55,752 nt of DNA, taken from assembly GCA_027592035.1 (NCBI GenBank), contig JAQCIK010000015.1:1-55752 (forward strand), in the 5' to 3' direction. This document shows, in pieces, positions 25,551 to 33,081 of the stretch; within the stretch, counting starts at the first letter, position 1, and every line of letters begins with the position of its first letter. The notes beneath the pieces are model-generated. The model was not told the DNA's origin. It did not search any database and saw only the letters and a program-made list of their open reading frames with translations. Made by a program: the position numbers and the translations under genes. This DNA is from Casp-actino8 sp001510455 (GTDB taxonomy: Bacteria > Actinomycetota > Acidimicrobiia > Acidimicrobiales > Ilumatobacteraceae).

Positions 25551-25607
25551 GCGGTGAAACTAGGTCAGGCATCGCCGGGCCCCGTCATCGAAACTACCGT
25601 GCCCATC

Positions 25608-27641
25608 GTGACCGACCAGACCTCTGCTCAACCGACCTCTCCCCACACTTCTCTCGCCACGACGTTGCTCGACGGTTTCGTCCAAGCCGGCACTCCCGTG
25701 GTGTCACCCGATGGTCGGCTCGTCGCATTCGCGGTGACCCGCGTCGACCACGGAAAGAACAAGTACCTCTCCCAGGTGTGGCTCGCTCACACCGATGGTT
25801 CGGTCGTCCCAACGCCCTTGACATCCGGCGATCCCGGAGAATCTCGACCGTCGTGGTCACCCGACGGTCGCCATCTCGCGTTCGTCTCGGGTCGGGAGGG
25901 CGCACAAGGAGCCAAGAAAGGTGAGCGAACCCTCCACGTGATCCCCGTGACGACGCCCGGCGAAACTCGCACCATTGCGGTCCGCAAGGACGGTCTTGAC
26001 GCACCGAGTTGGTCCCCCGACGGGCGGTGGATCGCCTTCACGTCTCGGGTTCCCGACGATCGCTACTCGGCCGAGGACGAATCGTGGCAGTCACCGCGCC
26101 GTATCGACACCTTCTTCACCCGTCTGAACGGTGAGGACTTCGTGTTCGATCGCCCCAACCACTTGTGGGTCGTGGCCGCCGACGGCACGGGTCTTGCGAA
26201 GGACCTCACCCCCGGCCCACGCGAGGCCGGTGATTTCTCATGGTGTGCCGATTCGAGTGGTCTCGTGTTCTCGTCGGCCCGGCACGACGACTGGGATCGC
26301 GACCTCTCGACCGATCTCTTCCACGTCTCGCTCGACGGTGACATCACGGCTCTCACCGAGCGAACCGGCGTGTATTCGCAGCCCTCGGTGTCACCCGACG
26401 GACGACGGGTCGCCTTCCTCGGTCACGATGACGCCAGCACCTATCCTCAGAACGTCCGAGTGGGCGTCCTCGATCTCGAGACACGCGAGAGCATCTTCGT
26501 CTCGTCGCCTCTCAATCGGACCTTCGAGACCACGGTGGGCAACGTCGCACCGGTCTGGGAGTCGAACGAAACGATTCTCGCCACGGCCGAGGACGCCGGT
26601 GAATGCCACCTTTACCGACTCGATGCGACCGGGGCCACGCCTCCGGTGGCGGTCACCTCGGGCGCGCGTTGTGTGAAGACCTTCGACGCGGCCGCCGGTG
26701 TGATCGCCGCGGCGGTCACCCACGTGACCCGCCCGGCCGAGATCCACGTGTGGCGGCAGGGCAACGAAACCGTTCTCACCGACGTGAGCCGTGAGTACGT
26801 GCGCGCCGTCGAACCGGTGGGCTGGGAGCGTTTCTCGGTGCCGGTCACCAACCCCACACCTGGTATCGATCCGCACATCGATGCCTGGATCGTGCGACCG
26901 AAGAACTTCGACGCGACGAAGAAGTACCCCGTCGTCCTGAACGTTCACGGCGGACCACACACTCAGTACGGCGAGAACTACTTCGACGAATTCCAGGCCC
27001 AGGCCGCGGCCGGATTCGTCGTGATCGCATGCAATCCACGTGGCTCGTCAGGGCGGGAGGAGGCCTGGGGTCAGGCCATTCTCGGTCCGAAGCATCCGAA
27101 ACGGCCGGGTACCGGCTGGGGTGCAGCCGACTTCGAAGACGTCGTCACGGTTCTCGACGCCGCTCTCGACCGATACGAATTCTGTGATCGAACTCGAGTC
27201 GGTATGCAGGGTGGGAGTTACGGCGGTTACATGGCCACGTTGTTGGCGGCGCGTCACGGCGGACGTCTGCGCACGGTCTGTACCGAACGATCGGTCAACA
27301 ATCTTCTGACCGAGGAATGGTCGAGTGACATCGGCACCATGTTCCGAGTCGAACACGGACCCGATCCGGTGCAGGATCCCGGTGAGTACCTGCGCATGTC
27401 GCCGAGCACGCTTGCACGTGACATCGACGTTCCCGTCCTGATCGTGCACAGCGAGAACGATCTGCGTTGCCCGATCAGTCAGGCCGAGGAGCTCTTCGTC
27501 ACGCTTCGGCTCCTCGACAAGGACGTCGTGTTCTACCGATTCCCCGCCGAGACTCACGAACTATCACGCGCCGGTTCACCGGTGCATCGCCGTCAACGCT
27601 TCGAGATCATTCTCGATTGGTTCACCGAGAAGCTCGCTTGA
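25608..27641 (+). CDS. S9-family prolyl oligopeptidase / acylaminoacyl peptidase
   Basis: A 677-aa serine peptidase that would cleave short peptides in the cytoplasm; no signal is seen. The first 400 residues form a beta-propeller with repeats such as PVVSPDGRLVAF, PSWSPDGRHLAF and SWSPDGRWIAF. The C-terminal alpha/beta hydrolase has the nucleophile in GGSYGGYM near residue 535, Asp in HSENDLRCP near 614 and His in ETHEL near 648. GTG at 25608 is chosen because TACCGT (25595-25600) is 7 bases upstream; GTG 25599 overlaps that hexamer. Confidence 0.93.
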   Translation: MTDQTSAQPTSPHTSLATTLLDGFVQAGTPVVSPDGRLVAFAVTRVDHGKNKYLSQVWLAHTDGSVVPTPLTSGDPGESRPSWSPDGRHLAFVSGREGAQGAKKGERTLHVIPVTTPGETRTIAVRKDGLDAPSWSPDGRWIAFTSRVPDDRYSAEDESWQSPRRIDTFFTRLNGEDFVFDRPNHLWVVAADGTGLAKDLTPGPREAGDFSWCADSSGLVFSSARHDDWDRDLSTDLFHVSLDGDITALTERTGVYSQPSVSPDGRRVAFLGHDDASTYPQNVRVGVLDLETRESIFVSSPLNRTFETTVGNVAPVWESNETILATAEDAGECHLYRLDATGATPPVAVTSGARCVKTFDAAAGVIAAAVTHVTRPAEIHVWRQGNETVLTDVSREYVRAVEPVGWERFSVPVTNPTPGIDPHIDAWIVRPKNFDATKKYPVVLNVHGGPHTQYGENYFDEFQAQAAAGFVVIACNPRGSSGREEAWGQAILGPKHPKRPGTGWGAADFEDVVTVLDAALDRYEFCDRTRVGMQGGSYGGYMATLLAARHGGRLRTVCTERSVNNLLTEEWSSDIGTMFRVEHGPDPVQDPGEYLRMSPSTLARDIDVPVLIVHSENDLRCPISQAEELFVTLRLLDKDVVFYRFPAETHELSRAGSPVHRRQRFEIILDWFTEKLA

Positions 27642-27648
27642 CAAGGGG

Positions 27649-28452
27649 TCACTCGGCCAGCCAGTGATCGATCAGCTTCCGAGCGATCGAGATGCCGGGC
27701 GGAATCGGTGGCAGTTCGTCCTTGCGATACCAGTTCGCCTCGACGATCTCGGTCGGATCGCAGACGATGTCACCACTCACCCAATCGGCACGGAAGCCGA
27801 GCATCAGGCTGTGCGGGAACGGCCACGGTTGACTGCCGAGATAACGAACCCGATCCACCACCACACCGACTTCCTCGCGAACCTCGCGAATGACGGCGCC
27901 CTCCAACGTCTCACCCGGTTCGACGAAACCGGCCAGACACGAGAACATCGGCATGCGGAACTGAACCCCACGCGCCAGAAGGGCTTCTTGGTCCGGTCCG
28001 GGTTCACCGCGAGTCACGAGGGTGATCATGGCCGGTGCCAAACGCGGGAATGCCATGTGTCCACACGACGGACACCGCATCGCTCTCTCGTTGTGGGCGA
28101 GTTCGGTGGGCGTGCCACAACGACCGCAGAAACGATGTGTTCGCGCCCAGTCGACGATCTGTACCGCTCGTCCGGCGGCCAACCACTCGTCTTCCGAGGT
28201 TCGGCCGAACAGACTGAAGAGATCGAGTGACGCTCCGTCGGACGGATCCGACGCGTGGGCCGGAACGTCGACCCCCCAATAGGCCCGACCGTCCAGAACT
28301 CCGAGGAAGTGACGTCCCCACTCCGGGGACACTTGTTCCTCGTGGATCCAGACTCTCGATTCCACGACGTGCACGTAGAAATGCTGATCGAGATCGGCGG
28401 GAGGAACGACGGCGGGCTGGAAGCGGCTGATACGGCTGATCGACTCGGGCAC
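27649..28452 (-). CDS. nudC: NAD+ diphosphatase (NADH pyrophosphatase)
   Basis: Hydrolyses NAD(H) to NMN(H) and AMP, and in the family can remove NAD caps from RNA. 267 aa. The zinc ribbon has CGRCG and CPSCG near residues 110-130. The Nudix box starts GFVEPGETLEG and continues to REVREEVGV; after it comes SQPWPFPHSLMLGF, the SQPWPFPxS motif specific for NADH pyrophosphatases. GTG start at 28452, 6 bases after CACACT, a weaker -10. Divergent from the thiolase gene 29 bases away. Confidence 0.94.
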   Translation of the reverse strand: MPESISRISRFQPAVVPPADLDQHFYVHVVESRVWIHEEQVSPEWGRHFLGVLDGRAYWGVDVPAHASDPSDGASLDLFSLFGRTSEDEWLAAGRAVQIVDWARTHRFCGRCGTPTELAHNERAMRCPSCGHMAFPRLAPAMITLVTRGEPGPDQEALLARGVQFRMPMFSCLAGFVEPGETLEGAVIREVREEVGVVVDRVRYLGSQPWPFPHSLMLGFRADWVSGDIVCDPTEIVEANWYRKDELPPIPPGISIARKLIDHWLAE

Positions 28453-28468
28453 CCTGGAAGTGTGACCG

Positions 28469-28474
28469 TAGGAT
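28469..28474 (+). promoter_or_regulatory. -10 hexamer TAGGAT (leaderless, thiolase)
   Basis: Seven bases separate it from ATG 28482; the alternative ATG 28473 overlaps it. Confidence 0.5.
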
Positions 28475-28481
28475 GCCCGTC

Positions 28482-29675
28482 ATGTCGAACTCCTCCGCAC
28501 GCCAGGTCGTCATCGTCGAAGCCGTCCGCACTCCGGTCGGCCGCCGAAACGGTGGTCTCTCGACCCTCCATCCGGCCGAACTGCTGGGTCTGGTCCAAAA
28601 AGAGGTGATCCGCCGCACCGGTATCGACCCGGCCGTGGTCGAGCAGGTCGTGGGCGGCAACGTGAGTCAGGTCGGTGCGCAGAGCTTCAACATCACCCGC
28701 ACGTCGTGGCTGTCGGCCGGCCTTCCCTTGTCGACGGCCTGCACGACGGTCGACACTCAGTGCGGGTCGAGCCAGCAAGCCACCGGACTCGCGGCATCGC
28801 TCGTGGCATCCGGGGTCGTCGACGTGGCCATGGCCTGCGGAGTCGAATCGATGAGTCGCGTGCCGATCGGAAGCAACTCGTCGAAAGCTCTCGGCCTCGG
28901 TGTACCCGTCCCCAAGTCGTACTTCGAACAGTACGAGTTCACCTCGCAGTTCGAAGGGGCCGAACGAATCGCCGACAAGTGGAAGATCACTCGCGCCGAC
29001 ACCGATGCCTTCGGACTCGAATCACAGGAACGAGCCGCTCGAGCGTGGGCCGAGGGACGCTTCGACGGTCAATTCATCGAAGTCGACGCCCCCGACCTCG
29101 ACGAGGACGGCAAGCCCACTGGCACCACTCATCGAGTCTCTCGCGACGAAGGAATCCGCGAGACGACCCTCGACAAGTTGGCGACGTTGAAGCCGGTTGC
29201 ACGTGAGAACGGCGTGCACACCGCAGGCAACTCGTCGCAGATCTCCGATGGTGCGGCCGCAATTCTGATGATGACCGCCGAGAAGGCCGCTGAACTCGGA
29301 CTCACGCCGCGAGCCCGCGTCGTCGACAGTTGCCTCGTGGGTGTCGACCCGGTGCTCATGCTCACCGGACCGATCGATGCCACCGAACGTCTTCTCGAAC
29401 GCAATGGTCTCACCATCGACCAGATCGACACGTTCGAGATCAACGAAGCCTTCGCGTCGGTCGTTCTCGCCTGGGCCAAGGCCGTCGGAGCCGATCTGGC
29501 CCGTACCAACCCGAACGGTGGCGCCATTGCCCTCGGCCATCCCCTCGGTGGAACGGGTGCCATCCTCATGACCAAGGCTCTCTACGAACTCGAGCGCACC
29601 GGCGGAAAATACGGTCTCGTCTCGATGTGCTGCGGTGGCGGCCTCGGCACCGGCACTCTCATCGAGCGCATCTGA
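28482..29675 (+). CDS. Acetyl-CoA C-acyltransferase (thiolase)
   Basis: Cleaves 3-ketoacyl-CoA, or condenses acetyl-CoA, 397 aa from ATG 28482. The nucleophile Cys lies in TQCGSSQQAT near residue 90. EINEAFASV and GGAIALGHPLGGTGA hold the two His, and the final catalytic Cys is in MCCGGGLG. All residues are in place. ATG 28473 is also in frame but lies inside the -10 TAGGAT (28469-28474); ATG 28482 is 7 bases after it. It could serve the beta-oxidation genes of this window. Confidence 0.94.
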   Translation: MSNSSARQVVIVEAVRTPVGRRNGGLSTLHPAELLGLVQKEVIRRTGIDPAVVEQVVGGNVSQVGAQSFNITRTSWLSAGLPLSTACTTVDTQCGSSQQATGLAASLVASGVVDVAMACGVESMSRVPIGSNSSKALGLGVPVPKSYFEQYEFTSQFEGAERIADKWKITRADTDAFGLESQERAARAWAEGRFDGQFIEVDAPDLDEDGKPTGTTHRVSRDEGIRETTLDKLATLKPVARENGVHTAGNSSQISDGAAAILMMTAEKAAELGLTPRARVVDSCLVGVDPVLMLTGPIDATERLLERNGLTIDQIDTFEINEAFASVVLAWAKAVGADLARTNPNGGAIALGHPLGGTGAILMTKALYELERTGGKYGLVSMCCGGGLGTGTLIERI

Positions 29676-29689
29676 TCCCACACTCGGCC

Positions 29690-30193
29690 GTGGCCGACCG
29701 TCGTCTCCTGCGCGCCATCGCCGTCATCGCTTTGTTGGCGGCATGCTCGTCGGCTCCCGAATTTCCCGACGGTGCCAACGGTGAAGTGGTCGGACTCGTC
29801 GACGGCGACACCCTCGACGTCGTCTTCGACGTGGACGGCCGAGCCGTCGTCGAACGTATCCGTCTCATCGGCATCGACACCCCCGAGACCAAGAAGCCCG
29901 GTGCACCCATCGAATGTTTCGGACCCGAGGCATCGCAGCGCTTGGCCGAACTCGTTCCCATCGGAACGTTCGTCGACGTCGTGCGCGACGTCGAGTCCCG
30001 CGACGACTACGACCGCCTTCTCGCCTACGTGTACCGAGCGGAGGACCGAATTCTCGTCAACGAGATCCTCGTTCGCGAAGGTTTCGCCCGAACACTCTTC
30101 ATCCCTCCCAACACCGGCCTCGAAACCGAGATTCGTCGAGCCGAACGCTCGGCTCGCACCGAGGGACGTGGGCTGTGGTCGGCCTGCTCGTGA
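29690..30193 (+). CDS. Thermonuclease (SNase)-like lipoprotein
   Basis: A 167-aa secreted nuclease-fold protein. A lipoprotein signal with lipobox LLAAC covers the first 20 residues. The SNase domain carries VDGDTLDV, RIRLIGIDTPET (Arg and Asp of the active site), and RDDYDRLLAYVY (second Arg and Tyr region). GTG at 29690 stands 14 bases after the thiolase stop; a CACACT hexamer is five bases upstream. The frame is open far upstream through the thiolase, but the signal peptide fixes this start. Confidence 0.88.
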   Translation: MADRRLLRAIAVIALLAACSSAPEFPDGANGEVVGLVDGDTLDVVFDVDGRAVVERIRLIGIDTPETKKPGAPIECFGPEASQRLAELVPIGTFVDVVRDVESRDDYDRLLAYVYRAEDRILVNEILVREGFARTLFIPPNTGLETEIRRAERSARTEGRGLWSACS

Positions 30194-30203
30194 CGTCGAG
30201 CGG

Positions 30204-30209
30204 TAGCGT
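30204..30209 (+). promoter_or_regulatory. -10 hexamer TAGCGT (leaderless, YdjC-family gene)
   Basis: Six bases separate it from GTG 30216. Confidence 0.5.
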
Positions 30210-30215
30210 GATCTC

Positions 30216-31052
30216 GTGACCGAACTCGTCGAACGTCTCGGCTACGACTCCGATGCGAAATTGGTGATCGTCTCGTGCGACGACCTCGGGTCGTGCCACG
30301 CCGCCAACGTCGGCGTCTACCGCGCCCTGCGCGACGGACTCGCCACGTGCGCATCGGTCATGGTGCCCGCACCGTGGGCTCGTCATGCAGCCCTCGAATA
30401 CTCGGGCGAGGACATCGGCGTCCATCTCACCTTGAACGCCGAACATCCCGCCTATCGCTGGGGTCCGATCACCCACTCACCGTCGCTCCTGTCGGGTGAC
30501 GGAGGATTCCCACGAGACATCGACGACCTGTGGGAACACGCGGATCCCGACGAAGTGCGTCGAGAGTGCCGCGCCCAGATCGAGCGGGCGATCCTCTGGG
30601 GATTCGACGTGAGTCATCTCGCCCCTCATCTCACGGCGATCACACTTCGACCCGAATTCTTCGACGTGTACCTCGACCTGGCGGTCGAGTTCGCCCTACC
30701 GATCCGCCTCCCCTCGACCATTTCGGAGTCCCAGGCCGGATTCCCCTTCCGTCGACTGGCCGCCGATGAGGGTGTGCTCTTCCCCGATCACTTCGATCAC
30801 GACTGGTCGGCCGGGAGTCGAGTGCGCGTCCGACGTGCCTTTCAGGACCTGAAGCCGGGAGTCACCGAGATCCACCTGCAACCCGTGATCGACACTGCCG
30901 AGGTGCGGGCCCTGGCCGGCGCGGCCGCCGACGGATGGATCGACGACCTTGCGTTGGTCGCCACCGATGGCGAACTCCGACGTCTCGTCGACGAGTCGGG
31001 AGCGATTCTGATCGGCTACCGACACCTGCGCGACGCGATGCGCGCCGCCTGA
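30216..31052 (+). CDS. YdjC/ChbG-family carbohydrate deacetylase
   Basis: A 278-aa protein of the YdjC family, which removes acetyl groups from chito-oligosaccharides or related sugars. The metal-site start is IVSCDDLGSCHAANVGV near residues 17-33, followed by GVHLTLNAEHP. LAPHLTAI replaces the usual HxDGHxH-like stretch and keeps the His. GTG at 30216, 6 bases after TAGCGT (30204-30209), so leaderless. The substrate is unknown. Confidence 0.85.
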   Translation: MTELVERLGYDSDAKLVIVSCDDLGSCHAANVGVYRALRDGLATCASVMVPAPWARHAALEYSGEDIGVHLTLNAEHPAYRWGPITHSPSLLSGDGGFPRDIDDLWEHADPDEVRRECRAQIERAILWGFDVSHLAPHLTAITLRPEFFDVYLDLAVEFALPIRLPSTISESQAGFPFRRLAADEGVLFPDHFDHDWSAGSRVRVRRAFQDLKPGVTEIHLQPVIDTAEVRALAGAAADGWIDDLALVATDGELRRLVDESGAILIGYRHLRDAMRAA

Positions 31053-31283
31053 TCAGGATCGGGCGATCAACGCGTCGAGTCGACGGCGGACTTCACCCGA
31101 CGAGAGATCGTCGAACAAGGGACCCGTGGGCCCGGTCGACTTCAGCTTCCCGAGCATGAAGGCGACCGAAGGGTCGAGCCCCGCGTCGGCCGACGCGACG
31201 GTGACGACGACATCGGCGTCGTCGGGTCCGTCGACTCGCTCGTCTTTCTTCCCGACCACGAGTCGATACTGAACGGCAGTCAC
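31053..31283 (-). CDS. Small SCP2-like (sterol carrier domain) protein
   Basis: A 76-aa protein. The middle reads VAFMLGKLKSTGPTGPL, which resembles the end of SCP2 sterol-carrier domains (GKLKxxG). It is shorter than the usual 100-residue SCP2 domain, so it is a minimal or truncated version. GTG start at 31283 overlaps the Mca stop as GTGA, so it is coupled to Mca. Its stop meets the convergent deacetylase stop. Function is unassigned; a hydrophobic ligand carrier or Mca accessory are possibilities. Confidence 0.65.
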   Translation of the reverse strand: MTAVQYRLVVGKKDERVDGPDDADVVVTVASADAGLDPSVAFMLGKLKSTGPTGPLFDDLSSGEVRRRLDALIARS

Positions 31284-32257
31284 GACACCACCGCTGAAGT
31301 CGGATCGACGAGGCGGGTGGGGGCCGTTGCTCCGTCAGGAAGGCGGAGCACGTCGGCGACGCCGGCGAAGAGGTCGATCTCGACCTCCGTTTCGCTCGGT
31401 CCACCCACCGTCGAACGAGCGAGGATCCAGTCCTCGTAGGGATACACCTCGGCGAGTTCCTCGTCGCTCAGACCGAACCACCACGGCTCGTTCGGGTCGA
31501 CCTGCGTGGCGTGGGCGCGAAGGGCACCCGTGCGAGCCCACAGGTACTCGCCGATGTGAAGACGCGTCGTGATGCGATCGTCGTGACTCGGCCGGGCCAA
31601 CCACTTCTCGTCGAACGGCGACGACCCGGTTCTGGCCAACATCGCTTCGTGAACGAGGATCATGCGAGTCTTCGACCACACGGTGTAGTACATCTTCGAT
31701 GGCTGGAACACCGGACCGGCCCACGGGTACCAGGTCGGATCGCCCGCTCGCTCGAAGGCCAACACCGAGACGTCGTGCACCTTCACGTGATCCGGATGCG
31801 GATAACCACGTTGATCGTCGTTGTAGGTGATCAGCACCTGAGGGCGGGTCCGTCGGATGACCGCCACGAGTCGGCCCACTGCTTCGTCGAGATCGGCTCG
31901 GTGAAACGACGTCGGATCGTCATTCGCCGGAGAATCGAGCATGCCCGAATCTCGGTAACCCAACATGACGACCTCGTCGAAACCGATGATGCGCGCCGAC
32001 TCCGCCAACTCCCCCGGCCGGACTCTCGCCATCACCTCACGCTCCTGCTCGGGAGTCAGATCGTGAAAGGGGCGACCAGGTTCGCGCAGACTCGGATTCT
32101 GAAGATCTCCCTCTTCTCCGCCGGTGCAGCACACCAGAATCGTGCGCACACCCGCGCGGTGATAGGCGGCGAGAGTGGGCGCACCCTTCGACGCTTCGTC
32201 ATCAGGGTGTGCATGAACAGTGAGCACACAGAGATCGTCGACGGCCGCGGAACTCAT
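31280..32257 (-). CDS. mca: Mycothiol S-conjugate amidase Mca
   Basis: Cleaves mycothiol S-conjugates to release mercapturic acids, a detoxification step of actinobacteria. 325 aa. The zinc-site motif is VHAHPDDEASKG near residues 14-25, then CCTGGEEGDLQNP, and the late zinc His in YPHPDHVKVH. LRAHATQVDPN near the C-terminus is shared with Mca rather than MshB. ATG at 32257, 7 bases after TAGCGT (32265-32270). It implies that the organism makes mycothiol. Coupled to the small SCP2-like gene. Confidence 0.93.
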   Translation of the reverse strand: MSSAAVDDLCVLTVHAHPDDEASKGAPTLAAYHRAGVRTILVCCTGGEEGDLQNPSLREPGRPFHDLTPEQEREVMARVRPGELAESARIIGFDEVVMLGYRDSGMLDSPANDDPTSFHRADLDEAVGRLVAVIRRTRPQVLITYNDDQRGYPHPDHVKVHDVSVLAFERAGDPTWYPWAGPVFQPSKMYYTVWSKTRMILVHEAMLARTGSSPFDEKWLARPSHDDRITTRLHIGEYLWARTGALRAHATQVDPNEPWWFGLSDEELAEVYPYEDWILARSTVGGPSETEVEIDLFAGVADVLRLPDGATAPTRLVDPTSAVVS

Positions 32258-32264
32258 GACTCAC

Positions 32265-32308
32265 ACGCTACTGCCGACACCACCTCGGGCCCCGGGGCGC
32301 AATAGCGT
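32265..32308. promoter_or_regulatory. Divergent TAGCGT -10 pair for mca and the PEBP lipoprotein
   Basis: TAGCGT on the minus strand (32265-32270) is 7 bases from the mca ATG; TAGCGT on the plus strand (32303-32308) is 7 bases from GTG 32316. Both are identical and symmetric. Confidence 0.55.
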
Positions 32309-32315
32309 GTCGGTC

Positions 32316-32984
32316 GTGACGTTCGATGCTCGACGACCCACGACACGCTTCACCATCGTGTTCCTCGGCGTGTCGATGGGGCTGCTGCTCGGCGCATGTT
32401 CGACGGATGGACGCGAGATGACACCGCCCCGGGCCGATCAAGTCCAGACGATCATCGACGGGACCACGGCTCCTCCCGTCATCGACGGATCGATCGAACT
32501 TCCCGAGACATTCGCCGACGTCTTCTCCCTCACTGCGCCGTGGAACTCGGAACAGCCGATTCCCATCGATCACACGTGCTCCGGTGACGGCGTGTCACCA
32601 CCCCTCGTGTGGTCGGGAGCCCCGATCGAAACCCAGTCGTTCGCCCTCGTGGTGACCGATCTCGATGCGCTCGGACCGACCGGCGATCCACTCCTGCATT
32701 GGGTCGTCGCCAACATCGACCCCTTCGTCACGACCATCGGAACCGGTGGTTCGGTCAGCGGCGCCGTCGAAGGAGTCAACGATCTGGGTCGGCCCGACGT
32801 ACCGATCGTCGGCTGGTCTCCGCCTTGTCCTCCGAGTGGCGAGACCCACACGTACCTCTTCTCCCTGCACGCTCTCAGCCAACGACTCGAACTCCTCGAC
32901 GGCACCCCGGGCGCCGATCTGGTACGGGCCATCGAATTGGCCTCACTGGCCTCGACGGGTGTCACCGGAATCGCCACCAGCTGA
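32316..32984 (+). CDS. YbhB/YbcL (PEBP-family) lipoprotein
   Basis: A 222-aa phosphatidylethanolamine-binding-protein homologue. An N-terminal lipoprotein signal ends in lipobox LGAC. The PEBP fold is recognised by CSGDGVSPPLVWSG, FALVVTDLDA, LHWVVANID and GETHTYLFSLHAL. Bacterial members have unclear roles; some are kinase inhibitors or lipid binders. GTG at 32316 is 7 bases after TAGCGT (32303-32308); the two divergent -10 elements of this gene and mca lie 32 bases apart. Confidence 0.9.
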   Translation: MTFDARRPTTRFTIVFLGVSMGLLLGACSTDGREMTPPRADQVQTIIDGTTAPPVIDGSIELPETFADVFSLTAPWNSEQPIPIDHTCSGDGVSPPLVWSGAPIETQSFALVVTDLDALGPTGDPLLHWVVANIDPFVTTIGTGGSVSGAVEGVNDLGRPDVPIVGWSPPCPPSGETHTYLFSLHALSQRLELLDGTPGADLVRAIELASLASTGVTGIATS

Positions 32985-33011
32985 CCACCCTCCGCGTTCG
33001 GCTGACCACCC
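32980..33011 (+). repeat. Direct repeat GCTGACCACCC, 21-base period
   Basis: The 11-base sequence occurs at 32980-32990 (over the PEBP stop) and again at 33001-33011, just upstream of the GGDEF-EAL leader. The 21-base spacing is two helical turns. Confidence 0.5.
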
Positions 33012-33030
33012 CGTGCCACACTGACGGGAG

Positions 33031-33081
33031 ATGTTCGCCCCATCTCGCTCCTCCACCGTCGACGGACCCGCCCTGCGATGA
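33031..33081 (+). CDS. Possible 16-residue leader ORF coupled to the GGDEF-EAL gene
   Basis: ATG TTC GCC at 33031 opens a 16-codon frame whose TGA overlaps the ATG of the GGDEF-EAL gene as ATGA. CACACT lies 8 bases upstream, so a leaderless start is possible. I see no known family. It could be a leader for coupling, or chance. Confidence 0.35.
   Translation: MFAPSRSSTVDGPALR

Noticed and set aside
28459..28484. GTGAC...GTCAT between nudC and the thiolase as a further operator copy
   Set aside because: Arms are too short and the spacer (12 bases) does not match N5.
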